Assembly (NCBI GenBank): GCA_006386115.1
Contig: VFIW01000103.1
Coordinates: 62,001-126,000, forward strand
Origin: Globisporangium splendens
Taxonomy: Eukaryota; Oomycota; Peronosporomycetes; Pythiales; Pythiaceae
Length of the DNA stretch: 64,000 nt
Direction: 5' to 3'
A model generated the notes under the pieces. The model had not been told where the DNA came from. It ran no database searches and saw nothing but the letters and a program-made list of their open reading frames with translations. Of the stretch, positions 1 to 11,600 are shown piece after piece. Numbering within the stretch: the first letter of the stretch is position 1; every line of letters begins with the position of its first letter. The translations under genes were made by a program, and so were the position numbers.

Positions 1-135
1 TACCTCAAACGCCGATTCTCTGGATGCGACTTGTTCCGCTGCTGTTTGATTGAGAGAGCAACAAGATACGCTGCGTGCAAGAATAGATTGACGGATCTCC
101 TTCTGTGCATGGGTTTGGAGCTCCTCGGTCCAAAT

Positions 136-882
136 ATGTCGTTGGTGGTAAGGAAAGAGAAAAGCTACCTACCTAACAGCCTAGGCAAGTCTTGCCTTGG
201 ACTCGCACGCCTCTCATTTGTCTTTTGGTCGAAAGCATTCCAAGTTCATTGCTGATTCCACTGACCGCCTGTGAGTCCCAAACTCGAGTCGCTCGAGCCT
301 CTACTGCGGCTCGTCAGCGCCGGTGTCGCGGTGCTGCTGTTCATCGTGTCTTGCGCCGGGTTCAAGCACGTGTCGGCGTCCAAGGGTGCGTTTGGCGGTG
401 CGAGCAGCTTGGGGTGCATCTGCTTCTTGGGGTGCTGCTTCGGTGCGTTGCTGGCGCTCGCGGAGCTCAACTGGGGGCTCTTCTATTTCTTCTTCGGGTT
501 CCTGCGGTATCGCATTGGCCGCGCCGTGCTCTTTGCCGTCTCGGACATCATGGTCGCGCTCATCGGCAAGGACCTCGATGACCAGTGCCGCTGCAAGTCG
601 TACGTGATCCTGGTCGTCGAAGGTGCGGCGTGCGTGGACATGGCCGCGCTCCATTTGTTTGGCGTCTTCGTGTTTGGCAACAACACGAAGCCCAGTGCGC
701 CGCCATCCAGAGGCAGCACGGCGCTGGCGATCCCATCGCTGCCCAAGCAACCACCGCACTCGGCCAAAACGGACTCGACGGCGTTTGAGCCCATCGTGCA
801 CGCGCCGCCATCCACAACGGCTCGCGCTGCTGCCAGCAGTAGCAGCAATGACCGGAACCGACCAACATGGATGAATGCCTGA
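136..882 (+). CDS. COPI-associated / TVP15-like four-helix membrane protein
   Basis: The protein has four hydrophobic segments in its first about 130 residues, then a Ser/Pro/Ala-rich hydrophilic tail. An acidic/aromatic stretch (LAELNWG) followed by FFFGFLRYRIGRAVLF resembles the signature of the COPI-associated/TVP15 family, small Golgi or ER-Golgi vesicle membrane proteins. The main open frame has no ATG: it opens after a stop at 262-264 with a GTG at 271. A splice model fixes this: a short exon with ATG at 136-138 ends at 147 before GTAAGG, and the frame resumes at 289 after CTCGAG, giving a protein starting MSLVSLEP. The intron would be 141 nt, phase 0. Family and start are inferred; the four-helix topology is clear. 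The stop codon is at 880-882. Confidence 0.55.
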
Positions 883-1126
883 AAGTGTAGCCATCTCCAT
901 CTTTTTTCCCAATTTTAGACAAACCTAACGGTTATTCACGTAAATTCAACTGTACAAATGCACCAATTCGAAAGGCAACAAGCTGAAGCTGCTTTAACTG
1001 TAGTACAACATCGTTTGCTTCCCATTTATCCAATTGTCTGACAACTATTATACTAGATGCGTAATTTACTGGGGCTGTTTCTTCAGATATCCTGCCTTTT
1101 CTGACAGTGCAAAAAACACCAGCAAA

Positions 1127-3543
1127 ATGAGCACCTCAATGCAAGAAAACTTTGCCGCGATCCTCCAGTACGTCGACGACGTCGCTGCCGTACGTTCGCA
1201 TGCACACTGAATGGACGCTCCTATTGCTGCCTTCTATGTCCATGTGCCTCACACGCTGTACATGCTCCTTGTATCGGTTCAAACTAGGAGCCGAACCCCG
1301 AGACGGCGCCGTACGCGTCGCACTACCGCGTGCTCGAGATCCTCCAGAAACTGCTCTCAACGCCCATTTCTCCACTGGTACGAAGGCAATGTGATGCATT
1401 CTCTGTGTGTGTTTACGTATAGGTGTACTCGTTATATGTGTCCTGACCGCCGTTATGGCGTTTGCTTCTGTTGTTGAGTAGGAAGTGGCGGTAGCGAATG
1501 CAAAGATCGGCGCGACGTATCTCCACGTAGAAGAGCCTCACAGTGCGTTGCTGTTTTACTGTTTTACATGAGTATGGGGCGTTCGCCATACAAGCAAGCG
1601 CTGCATAAAGAAGCATAAGGCGCGACTCACTCATGTGTATGTATGCGATGCTTGTGATGCAGATGCCCAGCCGGCGCTTGAAACTGCCGCGCGCTTCTTC
1701 TTCCCCGCCTTACTGGAGTACGCTGCAAGTGCAGAGCTAAGCGACGATAACGAGAAGCCATGGACCAAGCACGACATCGACCAGCTCCTGCAGAGTACGT
1801 ATATGAAAGAAACGCACATGCACACTCCAATCGTTGGACTAACGTATTGCTGTCTGTTTGGTGATTATTGCATGTAACTCGTAGAGCTCCCACGCATCCA
1901 GATCGAACCTGCGCATGATGCGCATGCAGTCAGCATCCTGGGTACAGATTTGCTCCATTGAGCTTCCTCATGTCCGTCTTTCTTGCATAATGCTTGACTG
2001 AATTTTCTCAATGTGCTGCTCTTTTTTTCTTGTATCTATAGAGCTCCTGAACCAACTGGGCATTCTCTGGTCGAACCGCACGCATCCAGCTCGTGCGCTG
2101 TGCTACTTCCAGGCATGTGAAGGCTTTTGCGCCGCTGTTCAGCCGACGCTGCATGCCAATGACGACGGCAAAGATCGCTTCCTGGAGGTGCGCACCCACG
2201 CGACGTTCTATCTGGCGCAGGTGTACATGAGTCTCCAGTTGTCGGACGAGTCGGCGCAGTACTGCCTAACAACGCTGGAGTTGCAGTTGGGGACGCTGTT
2301 GTCCAAAAAAGCTCCTGGCGCAGACAATGGTGACATCGATGGCGTGCACGAGTGGACCAAGAACTGCCTGCGACTCGCAAAGTACTACCTCGGAGTGGAG
2401 CACCTGAAGGATGCGGCGGTGTGCCTGTTCGCGTGTGAGTATCTGTTGCACACTGTCTATCATCCCGAGGACAACGCAGGGGCTGAGAGTGAGGATAGCA
2501 ATGAAAAGCTCCGCGTGCAACGCGCCGAGATCTACCTCAGCTGGGCGAAAGTGCATCAGATGGTGCTCAAAAGCGCGCACTTTCAGGACGAAGAGAGTCG
2601 ACAGCGCTCGCCATCCGAGGAAGAAGCAGGCTTGGGGTCGGCGACACTGTCGTTGGAGCGAAAGCTGTTGACACTTTGTCAGGAAAGTGGCAACATCGAG
2701 AACCTCAGTTCGCTCTCGCCGTTGGGGATGGAGTACGTGCCAATCGACACTATTTCGAGCTTTGAGGTCGCGCGCACAGTCTTCAAACTTGGGGTGCGCG
2801 CGTGTGAAGTCGCCAAGCAGGTGTTTGTGCTCGACGGGTTCGTGACGCACCATGTGCGCGTTTTGCAGCTCGAGAGTCAGCTTTACAAGCGGTTGGTGCA
2901 CTTTGAGAGCGATCGGAAGCGCCAGATCGCGATGGAGCTGCGCCGCCTCAATCTCTTGACGGCGCTGCTGGCCGAGGAGCTCAATCCGGACGCGTACACT
3001 GCGCTGTTGCAGGAACTCAACTACGAATGCGCCGAGATTGCGGCCACGATTTTCGATCTGAAGCAGGGCAAGAACGGCGGCGCGGACGACAAGACCAATG
3101 CGTACGCGATCAAAGCCGTCCACTTTTACCAGCAGTACCTCTTGCTCTTCTACCCCACTGACAACAAAGATCAAGCTGCTAAACGCTCGCTTCCAAGTGG
3201 CAAAGCCGCCGTGCGTCTGCCGCCGAGCGCGATGACCCCCTCGGAGTTCCGGTCCGTTTTGCTCGGGTACTTTGGGCTCGCGCGCGTGTGCGGCCGCGTC
3301 CAGTTCCCCAGCGACAAGCAGAAGACGGTGCTGTTCTGGAAACAGAGCCTCGAGTACCACGAGTCCGTGATCGAGTTGGTGCACAAGTACGAGGCGCAAA
3401 GCACCAAGCAGACGATGCCTGTGGATGGGAATGATGAGACGCTGCGTCAGCTGTTCGACGCCGAACTCCACATCTGCAGGGAAATGGTGGAGCTCTTGCC
3501 GGAGAAGATCAATCAGCTCGTGTATAACGGTATAGTGCTTTAA
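1127..3543 (+). CDS. KIFBP: KIF-binding protein homologue (KIF1-binding protein), six exons
   Basis: Phase-consistent exons are 1127-1189, 1288-1377, 1482-1542, 1663-1794, 1885-1941 and 2042-3543; the introns are GT-AG (mostly GTACGT or GTGCGT donors). The spliced product is about 634 residues, close to animal KBP (about 620). Residue patterns typical of KBP appear in order: NPETAPY near the N terminus, LLNQLGILW, THATFYLAQVYMSL (a TPR-like helix pair), DGFVTHHVRVLQ, FESDRKRQ and a C-terminal REMVELLPEKI. In animals KBP is a TPR-like helical scaffold that binds kinesin motor domains and blocks microtubule attachment; a similar role here is inference. The stop lies 28 bp from the convergent MCM2 stop. 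Confidence 0.9.
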
Positions 3544-3571
3544 TATTTGAGAAGGTTTACTTTTTGCTGAC

Positions 3572-6500
3572 TTAGATGTCTTTGAGGATGGCGTTGGCGG
3601 TCTCGTCGTACCGGAAGCCCTGCTTGACGAACGCCGGCGAGCCAAAGAACTCGCTGAGGTCGTAGATGCCCACGGCCTTGGCCTTAGCCAACAGGTCCGT
3701 GCCGAGCACGCTGAGCGTCGTCGCGTGGCGCTGCTGTTTGGCGAACTTGCTGCTCTGCGTGGTCTGCATGCGTAGCTGGTGGTACGAGTGCGCAGCCTGG
3801 AAGAGCTCGTGCAGCACGTGCATGAGCAGCACGTTGTTGTCCTGGCGGTAGGTCAGGTACGGTCGGAAGAGGCGGCGCCACTGGCGCTTGAACGTGTACT
3901 TCTGCGCCTCGCAGAGGCACTCGGTCATGACGCGGATGGCCATGTCCAGGTCGTCGTTGCACACGTTGTCGCGCAGGTGCATGCGCGCGTACGCCTCAGC
4001 CATGCGGAAGAGCGACTCGATGTGGCGCACGGCGATGGGCACGGCGCCTGTGTGCTGCGAAGCCTTGCGCAGCTGTGCGTAAAACGTCTCGACCTTGCGC
4101 GTGTCCAGGTCGCTCGCCATCACCGGGTTCACGTACGTGCGCGCGTACAGGATGTACTTTTGCAGGAGCTCCTGGTCAATCGTCATGCCGCCACCGCTGC
4201 TGTCACTGACGTTCATCGATTTGGTCATCTGTGTCAGTGCATCTGTCTGCGACTCACTGTCCTCATCTGCTTCCGGTTCCTGCTCCTCTCCATTTTCGCC
4301 TGCATTTTTAAGCGGATTGCTGCGCATGTGGCTCGAGATGACAAAGTCCGCGAGCCGCTCGTCGTCCACCGGGTCCACGCGGTCCTGAAGTACACACAGG
4401 ATGTCGAATCGCTGCAGAATCGGATCCGTGAGCTCCACGTTCTCGGCAAATGTGCGCGCGGGATTGTACCGCCCGCCGATGGGGTTCGCGGCCGCGATCA
4501 CGGAACATCGCGCCTGCAGCGACGTCACGATACCGGCCTTCGAGACCGAGATGCTCTGCTGCTCCATGGCTTCGTGGATACTCGTGCGGTCCTGTTCGTT
4601 CATCTTGTCGAACTCGTCGATGAGACACACACCTTTGTCCGCGAGCACGAGTGCGCCGCCCTGCAGCACCCACTCCTTCGTGAATGGATCGCGGGAGACA
4701 CCGGCCGTGAGACCCACCGCCGACGCGCCTTTGCCCGTCGAGTACACAGCTCTGGGTGCCGTGGCTTTGCAGAACCGGAGAAATTGGGACTTGGCCGTAC
4801 CCGGGTCGCCGACCATGAGCACGTTCAAGTCGCCGCGCACGCGCGAGTTCTTGATAAACTTGGGCTTCCCACCGAAAAGCGCGAGCGCCAGACCCGTTTT
4901 CACCTGCTGGTGACCGTAGATGGATGGCGCGATGCTGTTGATGAGGATCTGGCCAATGTTCGGGTTCTTGGCCAGTTTCAGGATTGCTTTCTTGTCTTCG
5001 GCCGTGAGGATCTTGCTGCCCAGGACGTCGGCGCGCCGCTCGACGTGGTTGGCTTCGATCACGGTCTTGAACACGGGGAAGCCGTCGCGCAGGTTGAGCG
5101 TCGGATCCGGCGTGTTTGTGTAGATCCCCGTGATCGCGACTTCGTCACCCGGTCGCGCTTTGTCGATCAGGTCGCCGACCAGGATGACATCTTTGCTGCG
5201 CGGCACACGACCCGGTGGCACGCTTCCAGGTGATTCCTGGAGCGTGATCTTCTGGTAGTTGCGGTACACGGTCTGCTCCGTGTTGATGGGGAACGGACCG
5301 CGGTGCTGGCACTCGGGACACGAGTTGAGCTTGATCTCCTGGTGGTTCTGCTGCGTGAACGGGCCAATGACCGTGCCGCACCCGAGACAGTTGACTTTGA
5401 CGAGCTTGAGCTGCGGAAACACCGACGTGCGGCGTGTCACGACGCCCGAGACCTTGATGAGGAAGTTGAGGTGCGCCGTGCGCAGGTCGCGCAGGTTCTC
5501 GGTTCCGGGCAGATCCAGGATGCGCACATAGATCTCCTGGTGGATCGTATCGTAGTATGGAAACAGCGCGAACACGACGTCGCGCGCCACTTCCTCCAAG
5601 ATCGTGAGCATGTCCTTTGGCGCCTCGACGATCCACGCGGCGATCATCGACATGCTGTGGATCACATCGCCGATCTCGATCTCGAGCGATTGCTCGTTGC
5701 GCTGCGCCATCTTGACGATCTTCTGGTGGTACAAAAGCTGGTTGTTTCGATCCACGAACGTGTTGAGAAAGTTCTTGAAGCGCCGCTTGATCTCGTTGCG
5801 CGGCCGCTCCGTGGCGATCCACTCGCGCAGCGGGACGTCAAAGTGCTCCAAGTTGATGATCTCCTCGTCCTCGAGCTCCTGCTCGTTGGCGCCCAAGCCG
5901 TACTCGTCGTCTCCGCCACGACGGAACCGCCGTCGATGCGCATCGTCGCGCTCCATCTCCTGGTCTTCCTGGAACACCTGCGCGATGCGGCCTTCACGCG
6001 CGTCACGGCGGTTCAGCTCCTCTTCGACCTGTCGCCGCGTGTCCATATCCATGTCCTCGTAGCGACGGTCATCCAGCTGATCCGTATCATATCGATCCAG
6101 CGTCTCCATGCGACGGTAATCCCTACACAAGCGGCACACACAAACAAACAATCGTAAGTTGCCGCCTTCCTCCCTGTTTAACTGCTCTATATTCGCACAC
6201 ACGTACATTTCTGCATTTTCGCCGAGATCTTCGCCCTCGTCGTCGTCTTCTTCCTCGGAAAAGTACTGACGCTCGCGCTCCTGGATGTCGAGTTCGTCCA
6301 CGAGCTCCTCATCCAGCTCCTCCGCTTGGTCGCCAAAGTCATCATCCGCTGCGTCTTCGACGTCGTCGTCATCCACGCCATCGAGGTCGTCTCTGTAGGC
6401 TGCGCGCTCATATCCGTCGTCCTCGCCAGCATCACTATCATCACCACCGTCACCGTCTGGATCATCGCCTGGGGCTGCGGCTTGGCTCGGAGGAGAAGAG

Positions 6501-6694
6501 CCACGACGCAAGCGACGCCGCTTGTGTCTCGGACTTCCTTCTTCCGCGTCGCTGTCTAGTTCGCTGTCGAGGACGCCAGTACCAAACACGGCTGATGCTG
6601 CGCCTACTGGTGCATCAGAGACGCCTTGTTCAGCGACAGCGGATGACGCCGCGTGTGCAGCAGGTGACGACGGTGCTGAGCCATTGGACGCCAT
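3572..6694 (-). CDS. MCM2: DNA replication licensing factor MCM2
   Basis: This is the MCM2 subunit of the MCM2-7 replicative helicase. There are two exons, 6694-6207 and 6122-3572, with an 84-nt GT-AG intron (6206-6123). The intron has no in-frame stop, so the frame stays open through it; splicing joins NAE-M-DYRRMETLDRYD, matching the conserved MCM2 RDYR...LDRYD region, and gives 1012 residues. Visible features are a long acidic N terminus, a C4 zinc finger (CLGCG...CPEC, about 404-432), Walker A GDPGTAKSQF (about 598), Walker B CLIDEFDKM (about 660), and RFDILCVLQDRVDP (about 731), characteristic of MCM2 rather than other MCMs. The ATG at 6694-6692 is the first in frame. A near-perfect E2F site lies 37-51 bp upstream. 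Confidence 0.97.
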   Translation of the reverse strand: MASNGSAPSSPAAHAASSAVAEQGVSDAPVGAASAVFGTGVLDSELDSDAEEGSPRHKRRRLRRGSSPPSQAAAPGDDPDGDGGDDSDAGEDDGYERAAYRDDLDGVDDDDVEDAADDDFGDQAEELDEELVDELDIQERERQYFSEEEDDDEGEDLGENAEMYVCANIEQLNREEGGNLRLFVCVCRLCRDYRRMETLDRYDTDQLDDRRYEDMDMDTRRQVEEELNRRDAREGRIAQVFQEDQEMERDDAHRRRFRRGGDDEYGLGANEQELEDEEIINLEHFDVPLREWIATERPRNEIKRRFKNFLNTFVDRNNQLLYHQKIVKMAQRNEQSLEIEIGDVIHSMSMIAAWIVEAPKDMLTILEEVARDVVFALFPYYDTIHQEIYVRILDLPGTENLRDLRTAHLNFLIKVSGVVTRRTSVFPQLKLVKVNCLGCGTVIGPFTQQNHQEIKLNSCPECQHRGPFPINTEQTVYRNYQKITLQESPGSVPPGRVPRSKDVILVGDLIDKARPGDEVAITGIYTNTPDPTLNLRDGFPVFKTVIEANHVERRADVLGSKILTAEDKKAILKLAKNPNIGQILINSIAPSIYGHQQVKTGLALALFGGKPKFIKNSRVRGDLNVLMVGDPGTAKSQFLRFCKATAPRAVYSTGKGASAVGLTAGVSRDPFTKEWVLQGGALVLADKGVCLIDEFDKMNEQDRTSIHEAMEQQSISVSKAGIVTSLQARCSVIAAANPIGGRYNPARTFAENVELTDPILQRFDILCVLQDRVDPVDDERLADFVISSHMRSNPLKNAGENGEEQEPEADEDSESQTDALTQMTKSMNVSDSSGGGMTIDQELLQKYILYARTYVNPVMASDLDTRKVETFYAQLRKASQHTGAVPIAVRHIESLFRMAEAYARMHLRDNVCNDDLDMAIRVMTECLCEAQKYTFKRQWRRLFRPYLTYRQDNNVLLMHVLHELFQAAHSYHQLRMQTTQSSKFAKQQRHATTLSVLGTDLLAKAKAVGIYDLSEFFGSPAFVKQGFRYDETANAILKDI

Positions 6695-6730
6695 TTTCGT
6701 TGCTGTTGAGGGGAAAAAAATGGCGGGTTG

Positions 6731-6745
6731 TTTTGCGCGCCAAAA
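6731..6745 (-). promoter_or_regulatory. E2F/DP-type site in the MCM2 promoter
   Basis: On the MCM2 strand the sequence is TTTTGGCGCGCAAAA, containing the E2F consensus TTTSSCGC and nearly palindromic. It lies 37-51 bp before the MCM2 ATG. A weaker GGCGGG motif is at 6722-6727. MCM genes are classical E2F targets in animals and plants; use of the site here is inferred. Confidence 0.7.
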
Positions 6746-7859
6746 GTTGCTGGTGTAATCGTGAATTACAGGAAAGAGGAGGGTAGTTGGCGGTTATTAC
6801 AGGTATGGTCGAGTATCTTTGGAGAATAGATGCAATTGAATTGGTATTTACGAATAGTGTGCGCATGAGGTTTTATTCATGTTTGTTGTTTTTGGGGTGC
6901 GAAACTGTTTTGATTTAGCCGAATAGATGATTTAAAGGAATAAACCAGTTTGTTTGAGAAACCGACTATCGTTTATCGATTTCAGTTAAACTGGTTTCTT
7001 TTCGCTGTCCGCCTGCTAAGTCATCGCTTAAATGCGTGCAACCGTTTAGAAGCAACCTGCCATTGCAATAACAGCTATGAACTCCAAACTGGTTGGTTCA
7101 AGTTGCCAATCACAGCGACAGCATTATTGACAGGTTTTGTGCACTGCTGAGGCAATTCACCAGAGATGCCATGCTTGAACGTTGGGCTCGATGGGTATGA
7201 CCCGGAGCATCACATCCCAGTCATTAGCGAGCTGGATGGGCAAGCCTTGGGCTGACTTGGTTGAGGCGTAAACTTCTAGGTGGGTTCGTAGACGCTTGAG
7301 GAGCGAGAAAGAGAGACCCGTTGCGTCATGAGACTAATTCTGGCGTGTGCAACGGTGTCTCACTTGTGTTTACGGTCGAACGCTCGAAATGCACAGACAC
7401 GCACAGATTACTCCTTCCAGTTTGTGCCATCCATCGCACTGGAGATGCTTTAGGCGCTTCAGTTCGATCTTGATGACGGTAAATTGGTTCGCTCGTGGAA
7501 ATCCGTGCAACGATGCACGTGCTTGTGCCATGACGCTGGCGTCACTTCAGATGCGCGACTGTGTTGTGCGTCCTGTTTGCCTTTTGGAATGGCGACTTGG
7601 GGTCGGTTCCACATGCCATCATCATGATTGTGCCGTGCCTCTCGTTCTGATTCCTTTGGTCAACCCACCCTGGCACTGGTTCCGTAGGAAAGGCAACGAA
7701 AACATCCTTGCACCACCATCTCTCTCCAATCGTGCTTACGACAAGCAAACAAAACAAACAACTAAATGATGCCGTCTGGTGGAAATCTGAAAGAAACGAA
7801 GAGGAACGATCAAGCAACACACACACGCTCTCCACATAGAATAGGATGTGACATTGTAC
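6746..7859. other. intergenic, no gene recognised
   Basis: AT-rich spacer between the MCM2 promoter and the 3' end of the peroxidase gene. Only short ORFs without recognisable motifs are present. Confidence 0.6.
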
Positions 7860-8683
7860 TTAGCTGGCAGGACGTGGCGCAGCTTTTGCATCTTTCTGGG
7901 GCGTCTCAGAGGACTCGTCTTCTTCGTCTTCATCGTCGCTATCGCCTTCTTCATCTTCTCCATACTCTCCATCGCTCTCGTCGCTCTCATCGGCGTCTCC
8001 TGGCTGCGGGAGATCCTGCAGCACTTCTTCAATGGCTTCGAGTACCTGCGGCACGAGCGGCTCTGTGTCGTGGGGAAACACGGCGCGCAAATCGCCACGA
8101 TGGTCGACCAAGAACTTGTCGAAATTCCATCTAAGTCGCACCCAATTCACAAAGCAATAACACAGAGTTAGGACTGAGTGCCATATCAACACATAGCGTA
8201 TCATAATACGTACGTTGGCGCAACCGAGCGGCTGTACTCGACCACGATGCGCTCGAAGAACGCGTGGGCGTTGTCGCCCGTCACGTGCGCTTTCTTGGCG
8301 ATCGGGAAGCTCACGTTGAACTCCTTGGACGTGTAGGTCTGCACGATCTCGTCGTCGGTGCCAGGTTCCTGGTTGTTAAAGTCGTTGGAAGGCACGGCAA
8401 CCACGACGAGACCCTTGGCTTCGAACCGCTCGTGCAGTTCCTGCAGCTGCTTGAGCTGCGGCGTGTAGCCGCACTTGGACGCCGTGTTGACCACCAGCAC
8501 GGCCATGCGCTTGAAGTCCGCGGGCATGAGCGTCTGGTCGCGCGGCTGACTCGTCTCGAAGCGCAGCACGTCCGAGAACTCTCCCCACAGCACGCGCGAC
8601 GACGTGATCCACGCACGCTGCGCGCCTGTGGCCGACGTGCATTGCGCCGCGGTGCGAACGCGAGTGCGCAGCAGCGACAGCAT
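7860..8683 (-). CDS. glutathione peroxidase-like protein, putative mitochondrial, with acidic tail
   Basis: Two exons (8683-8214 and 8130-7860) with an 83-nt GTACGT...TTAG intron join as APT-WNFDKFLV and give 246 residues. The peroxidatic Cys71 lies in NTASKCGYTPQ. The remaining tetrad is visible as Gln105 in NNQEPG and Trp158-Asn159 in WNFDKF. The position of the resolving Cys used by many thioredoxin-dependent GPXs is Ser (VPSNDF), so a one-Cys mechanism or a different reductant is likely. The Arg-rich, acid-free N terminus (MLSLLRTRVRTAAQ) resembles a mitochondrial presequence. After about residue 200 a strongly acidic Asp/Glu/Ser tail is added that is not part of the usual fold. Confidence 0.88.
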
Positions 8684-11600
8684 CTTGAGTGTGGCTCCGG
8701 CGAATGAATTGTATTGGTCATGGGTATTTTCTGGTGAGACGAGAATGTACTGTTGAGTGTGTCTGATTTGATATTGGATGTTGTACTAGTATAAGTTATA
8801 TTGGAATAGAAGTGTGCTTTTGATTGGATAAAAAGGTGATGGAGTGATTTGTGCATCGATTTAGTTTGGTGGATGGATTTGTGAGAAATAGCCTATCTCT
8901 TAGGAGTCGTGTATGGTAAAATGGACTCGCAAGGCTGAAAGTTATTTCGAGAAAGGTACTTTTTATAAAGCCGACAGGCTAAAAGAGGAAAAAGCAATAA
9001 ATACTCAGATTTGCTCACATGAAGTCACCTTTTCTGCGTGTAAAACATCGCAAACCACATGCAATCGCTTTGCATTTCCATCTGCACTGTCACCTCAAGC
9101 TCCTTGCCTTCTCAATGCGTGTTGTCAATACTGCAGCCACGCTTTTCTTTCCAGGCCAGAACGCAATGCTGGTGGCTTGAGATGCGATGATGGAGACGGT
9201 GTCGTGAGAGGTGTTGATTTGCTCGATAGGCTGAGTCTGTTGCGCTTCTTGCTACGCTGCATGACTAAAGCACACGCACACACACTGGGAAGTCAGTCAT
9301 TTCGCTCACTTTGACGCGGACGCATAGCATTGCACATGTAGAGCACGACACGATATGTAAGGTTCGCATAGTGATAGCCGAACGCATTGCGAGCACGCAA
9401 ACGGAGATCATACAGAGGTGGGAGTAACTGACGTGGCTGGCTGCTCTTTTTTCATTGGAGTTCCACAAAGATGTTGATGCGCGCTACTCTTGGTGTAAAA
9501 GCCGTCACATTTGTCACCATTGAGTCGCTCTGCTCAATGCTCGCGTTGCCTTTACACCACGGGCTCTTCAGCTTCGTCGTCTCCGACGCTTACCTAACGC
9601 CGCCCTCATGTTGCGTTCCTGAGTTCGAACGCCAAAATGGGTCCATTTCACTTTGTCCGCCATCTAAGTTGGCAGCAACTCGATACATGTGAACCACCTA
9701 CACACGACACACAACCACAGTCGCTGTCCATTGCTGACTCCGACCCGCTGACATGTTTTGCTGTGCTTCTTCAGTCCTACAAGACAAACAGATCAAGAGC
9801 TATGGTTGCCGAAAGCACGCAGGCTAAATCGTTGCCAAGTCAATGCGCCATCTGGTGGCTGGAGGACAGTCCTTGGCGCTCTGTATTCGCGTGACTTGTC
9901 GAGCGTTGCTGGGTTACTCAATTCTTTCATTCGCTGGAGTCTGTCGTGGCTACCAACGCGCCATCTATACGTCGAGTACAAACAGGGGAACCAGTCGTGT
10001 GCAGCGCTGCACGTTCTGACGTCAAGTTTATGCAACGTCATGGGAACTCCCAAGCTCAAGTCTTACCACGGAGGAGAGCACAGCGGCGCCTTGTTGTTGG
10101 GTGGCGTTTGCTTCGGTGCTCTGCATGCTTCTTCTGCGTTGCATGGCAGACAATAAGAAGGGAGGAACCAATCGCCAAAGTTGAGCCGTTGAACAAAAAA
10201 AGAGCGACTTTGGCACACCCTCCCCCTTTAAAATCTCTCTTCACCTGGAGCAGCAGGAGACAGAGAATTTCTTCACCATCCAGATTCGGCAAAAGAGGAA
10301 GCTGCTGCTCGCCACGCCATTTCCTTCCATATGCTTGCAGCGTCAGCGCGCCTTAAGTCACGCCAAGTATGCATATTGCGTGGTCTCACCTGTTTGGTGA
10401 CTCGTTCCTCAAGTTGCGTGAGTTCACGTCACAATAAAGCAGAGGTTGGCGCCAAACAGTCGGTTCTAACCACCTGCCGTGGCTTTTAGGACGCGGGTTA
10501 CATGGGAGTCGGAAGCTGCCATTGACAAGATGACGGACATTCTCCCTCATGCGTCAGCCCAGACGATTTGCCAACCACCTGGCTGCGCAGCGACGGGAAT
10601 GTTACATCAAGTGAATGAACGAGAACCCCGCGACGACGTCGTCTCCACTCACTCACTCAATCGTTCAGCTCCAAGCCTCCAGTCACGTGATGGCGCTCTC
10701 TCCCTTCGCACTTTCGCTGCTGCGACTTCTGTCTGTCAAGCGGCGCTTTAGTAAGTCGAAGGTCATGTCGACGGTGAGCGATTTGTGTCGACCTCACTGA
10801 ACAAGACAAATTAGTGTGGTGCGTGAGGACTTTTATCGTGTGTGTATTGAAAGTGCTGACTGTGTGCTTGCTCGATTTATTTCTATTTTCCCATCAGGAA
10901 CGCGAGAGACGTTGGAATCCAGTGCTAAAATGAATACGAAACGCAGGAGCGTCATGGACAGCTTTTCTAGCGACTGGGCTCACATCACATGACCTTTCTT
11001 TGAGTTTGTATCGACTGAGTGAACAAACGAAGACAAACGCATTACCGGTACGAATGCTCGAATGCTTTTTTGTATTAATTTGTATTTGGCTATGCAGCTC
11101 CAACGTTCGTTTACACGCTTGCTGTTTTTTCAGCAGGATGCAAGTGCCCAGACGCATCCATTTCCCAGCATGCAAAAATGCGAGAAAGAAATGGCGCTGT
11201 TCGCTCAAGGGCACTCGGCATCAAAATCAACGTCCGCAATGGAACCGTCTGGACCGCCAGCGTTAACACACACATGGAGTTTGCAGAGTGGGACCCCGAG
11301 TCCAAAACAGAAATCAAAAGACGCTCGGCTGAAGGACAAAAAATAACAATGAAAGTCCCATCGGCTGAGCTGAAGACAACCGTGCTCCTGGTACAAGGAA
11401 GAACATGTAGAGATTGCGGCATTGAGCTGCGCGGGTCGGCCTGATTCGGAGAAGTGCAAAAGAGGACGCTGTTCGTGTCAAGATGGGCACAGAAAAAACG
11501 TGCAAAACGATTCGGAGCACACCAGAAGCGAGAGATGCGCATGCGTCCACTTTTTTCTCGGCAACAAGAAGACGAGACAGGAAAGAAAATACATCCCAGT

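Noticed and set aside
301..912. 203-codon minus-strand ORF opposite the COPI-associated gene
   Set aside because: Mirror of the GC-rich coding strand; Arg-rich composition and no motif, whereas the plus strand has clear membrane helices.
2266..3645. 459-codon minus-strand ORF opposite KIFBP
   Set aside because: Shadow frame created by codon bias in the KIFBP last exon; no initiating context or recognisable domain.
3779..6157. Long plus-strand ORFs (484 and 284 codons) opposite MCM2
   Set aside because: Entirely within MCM2 coding sequence, His/Arg/Val-rich shadow composition. Unlike the antisense ORFs in elements A and B, no part lies outside the sense gene.
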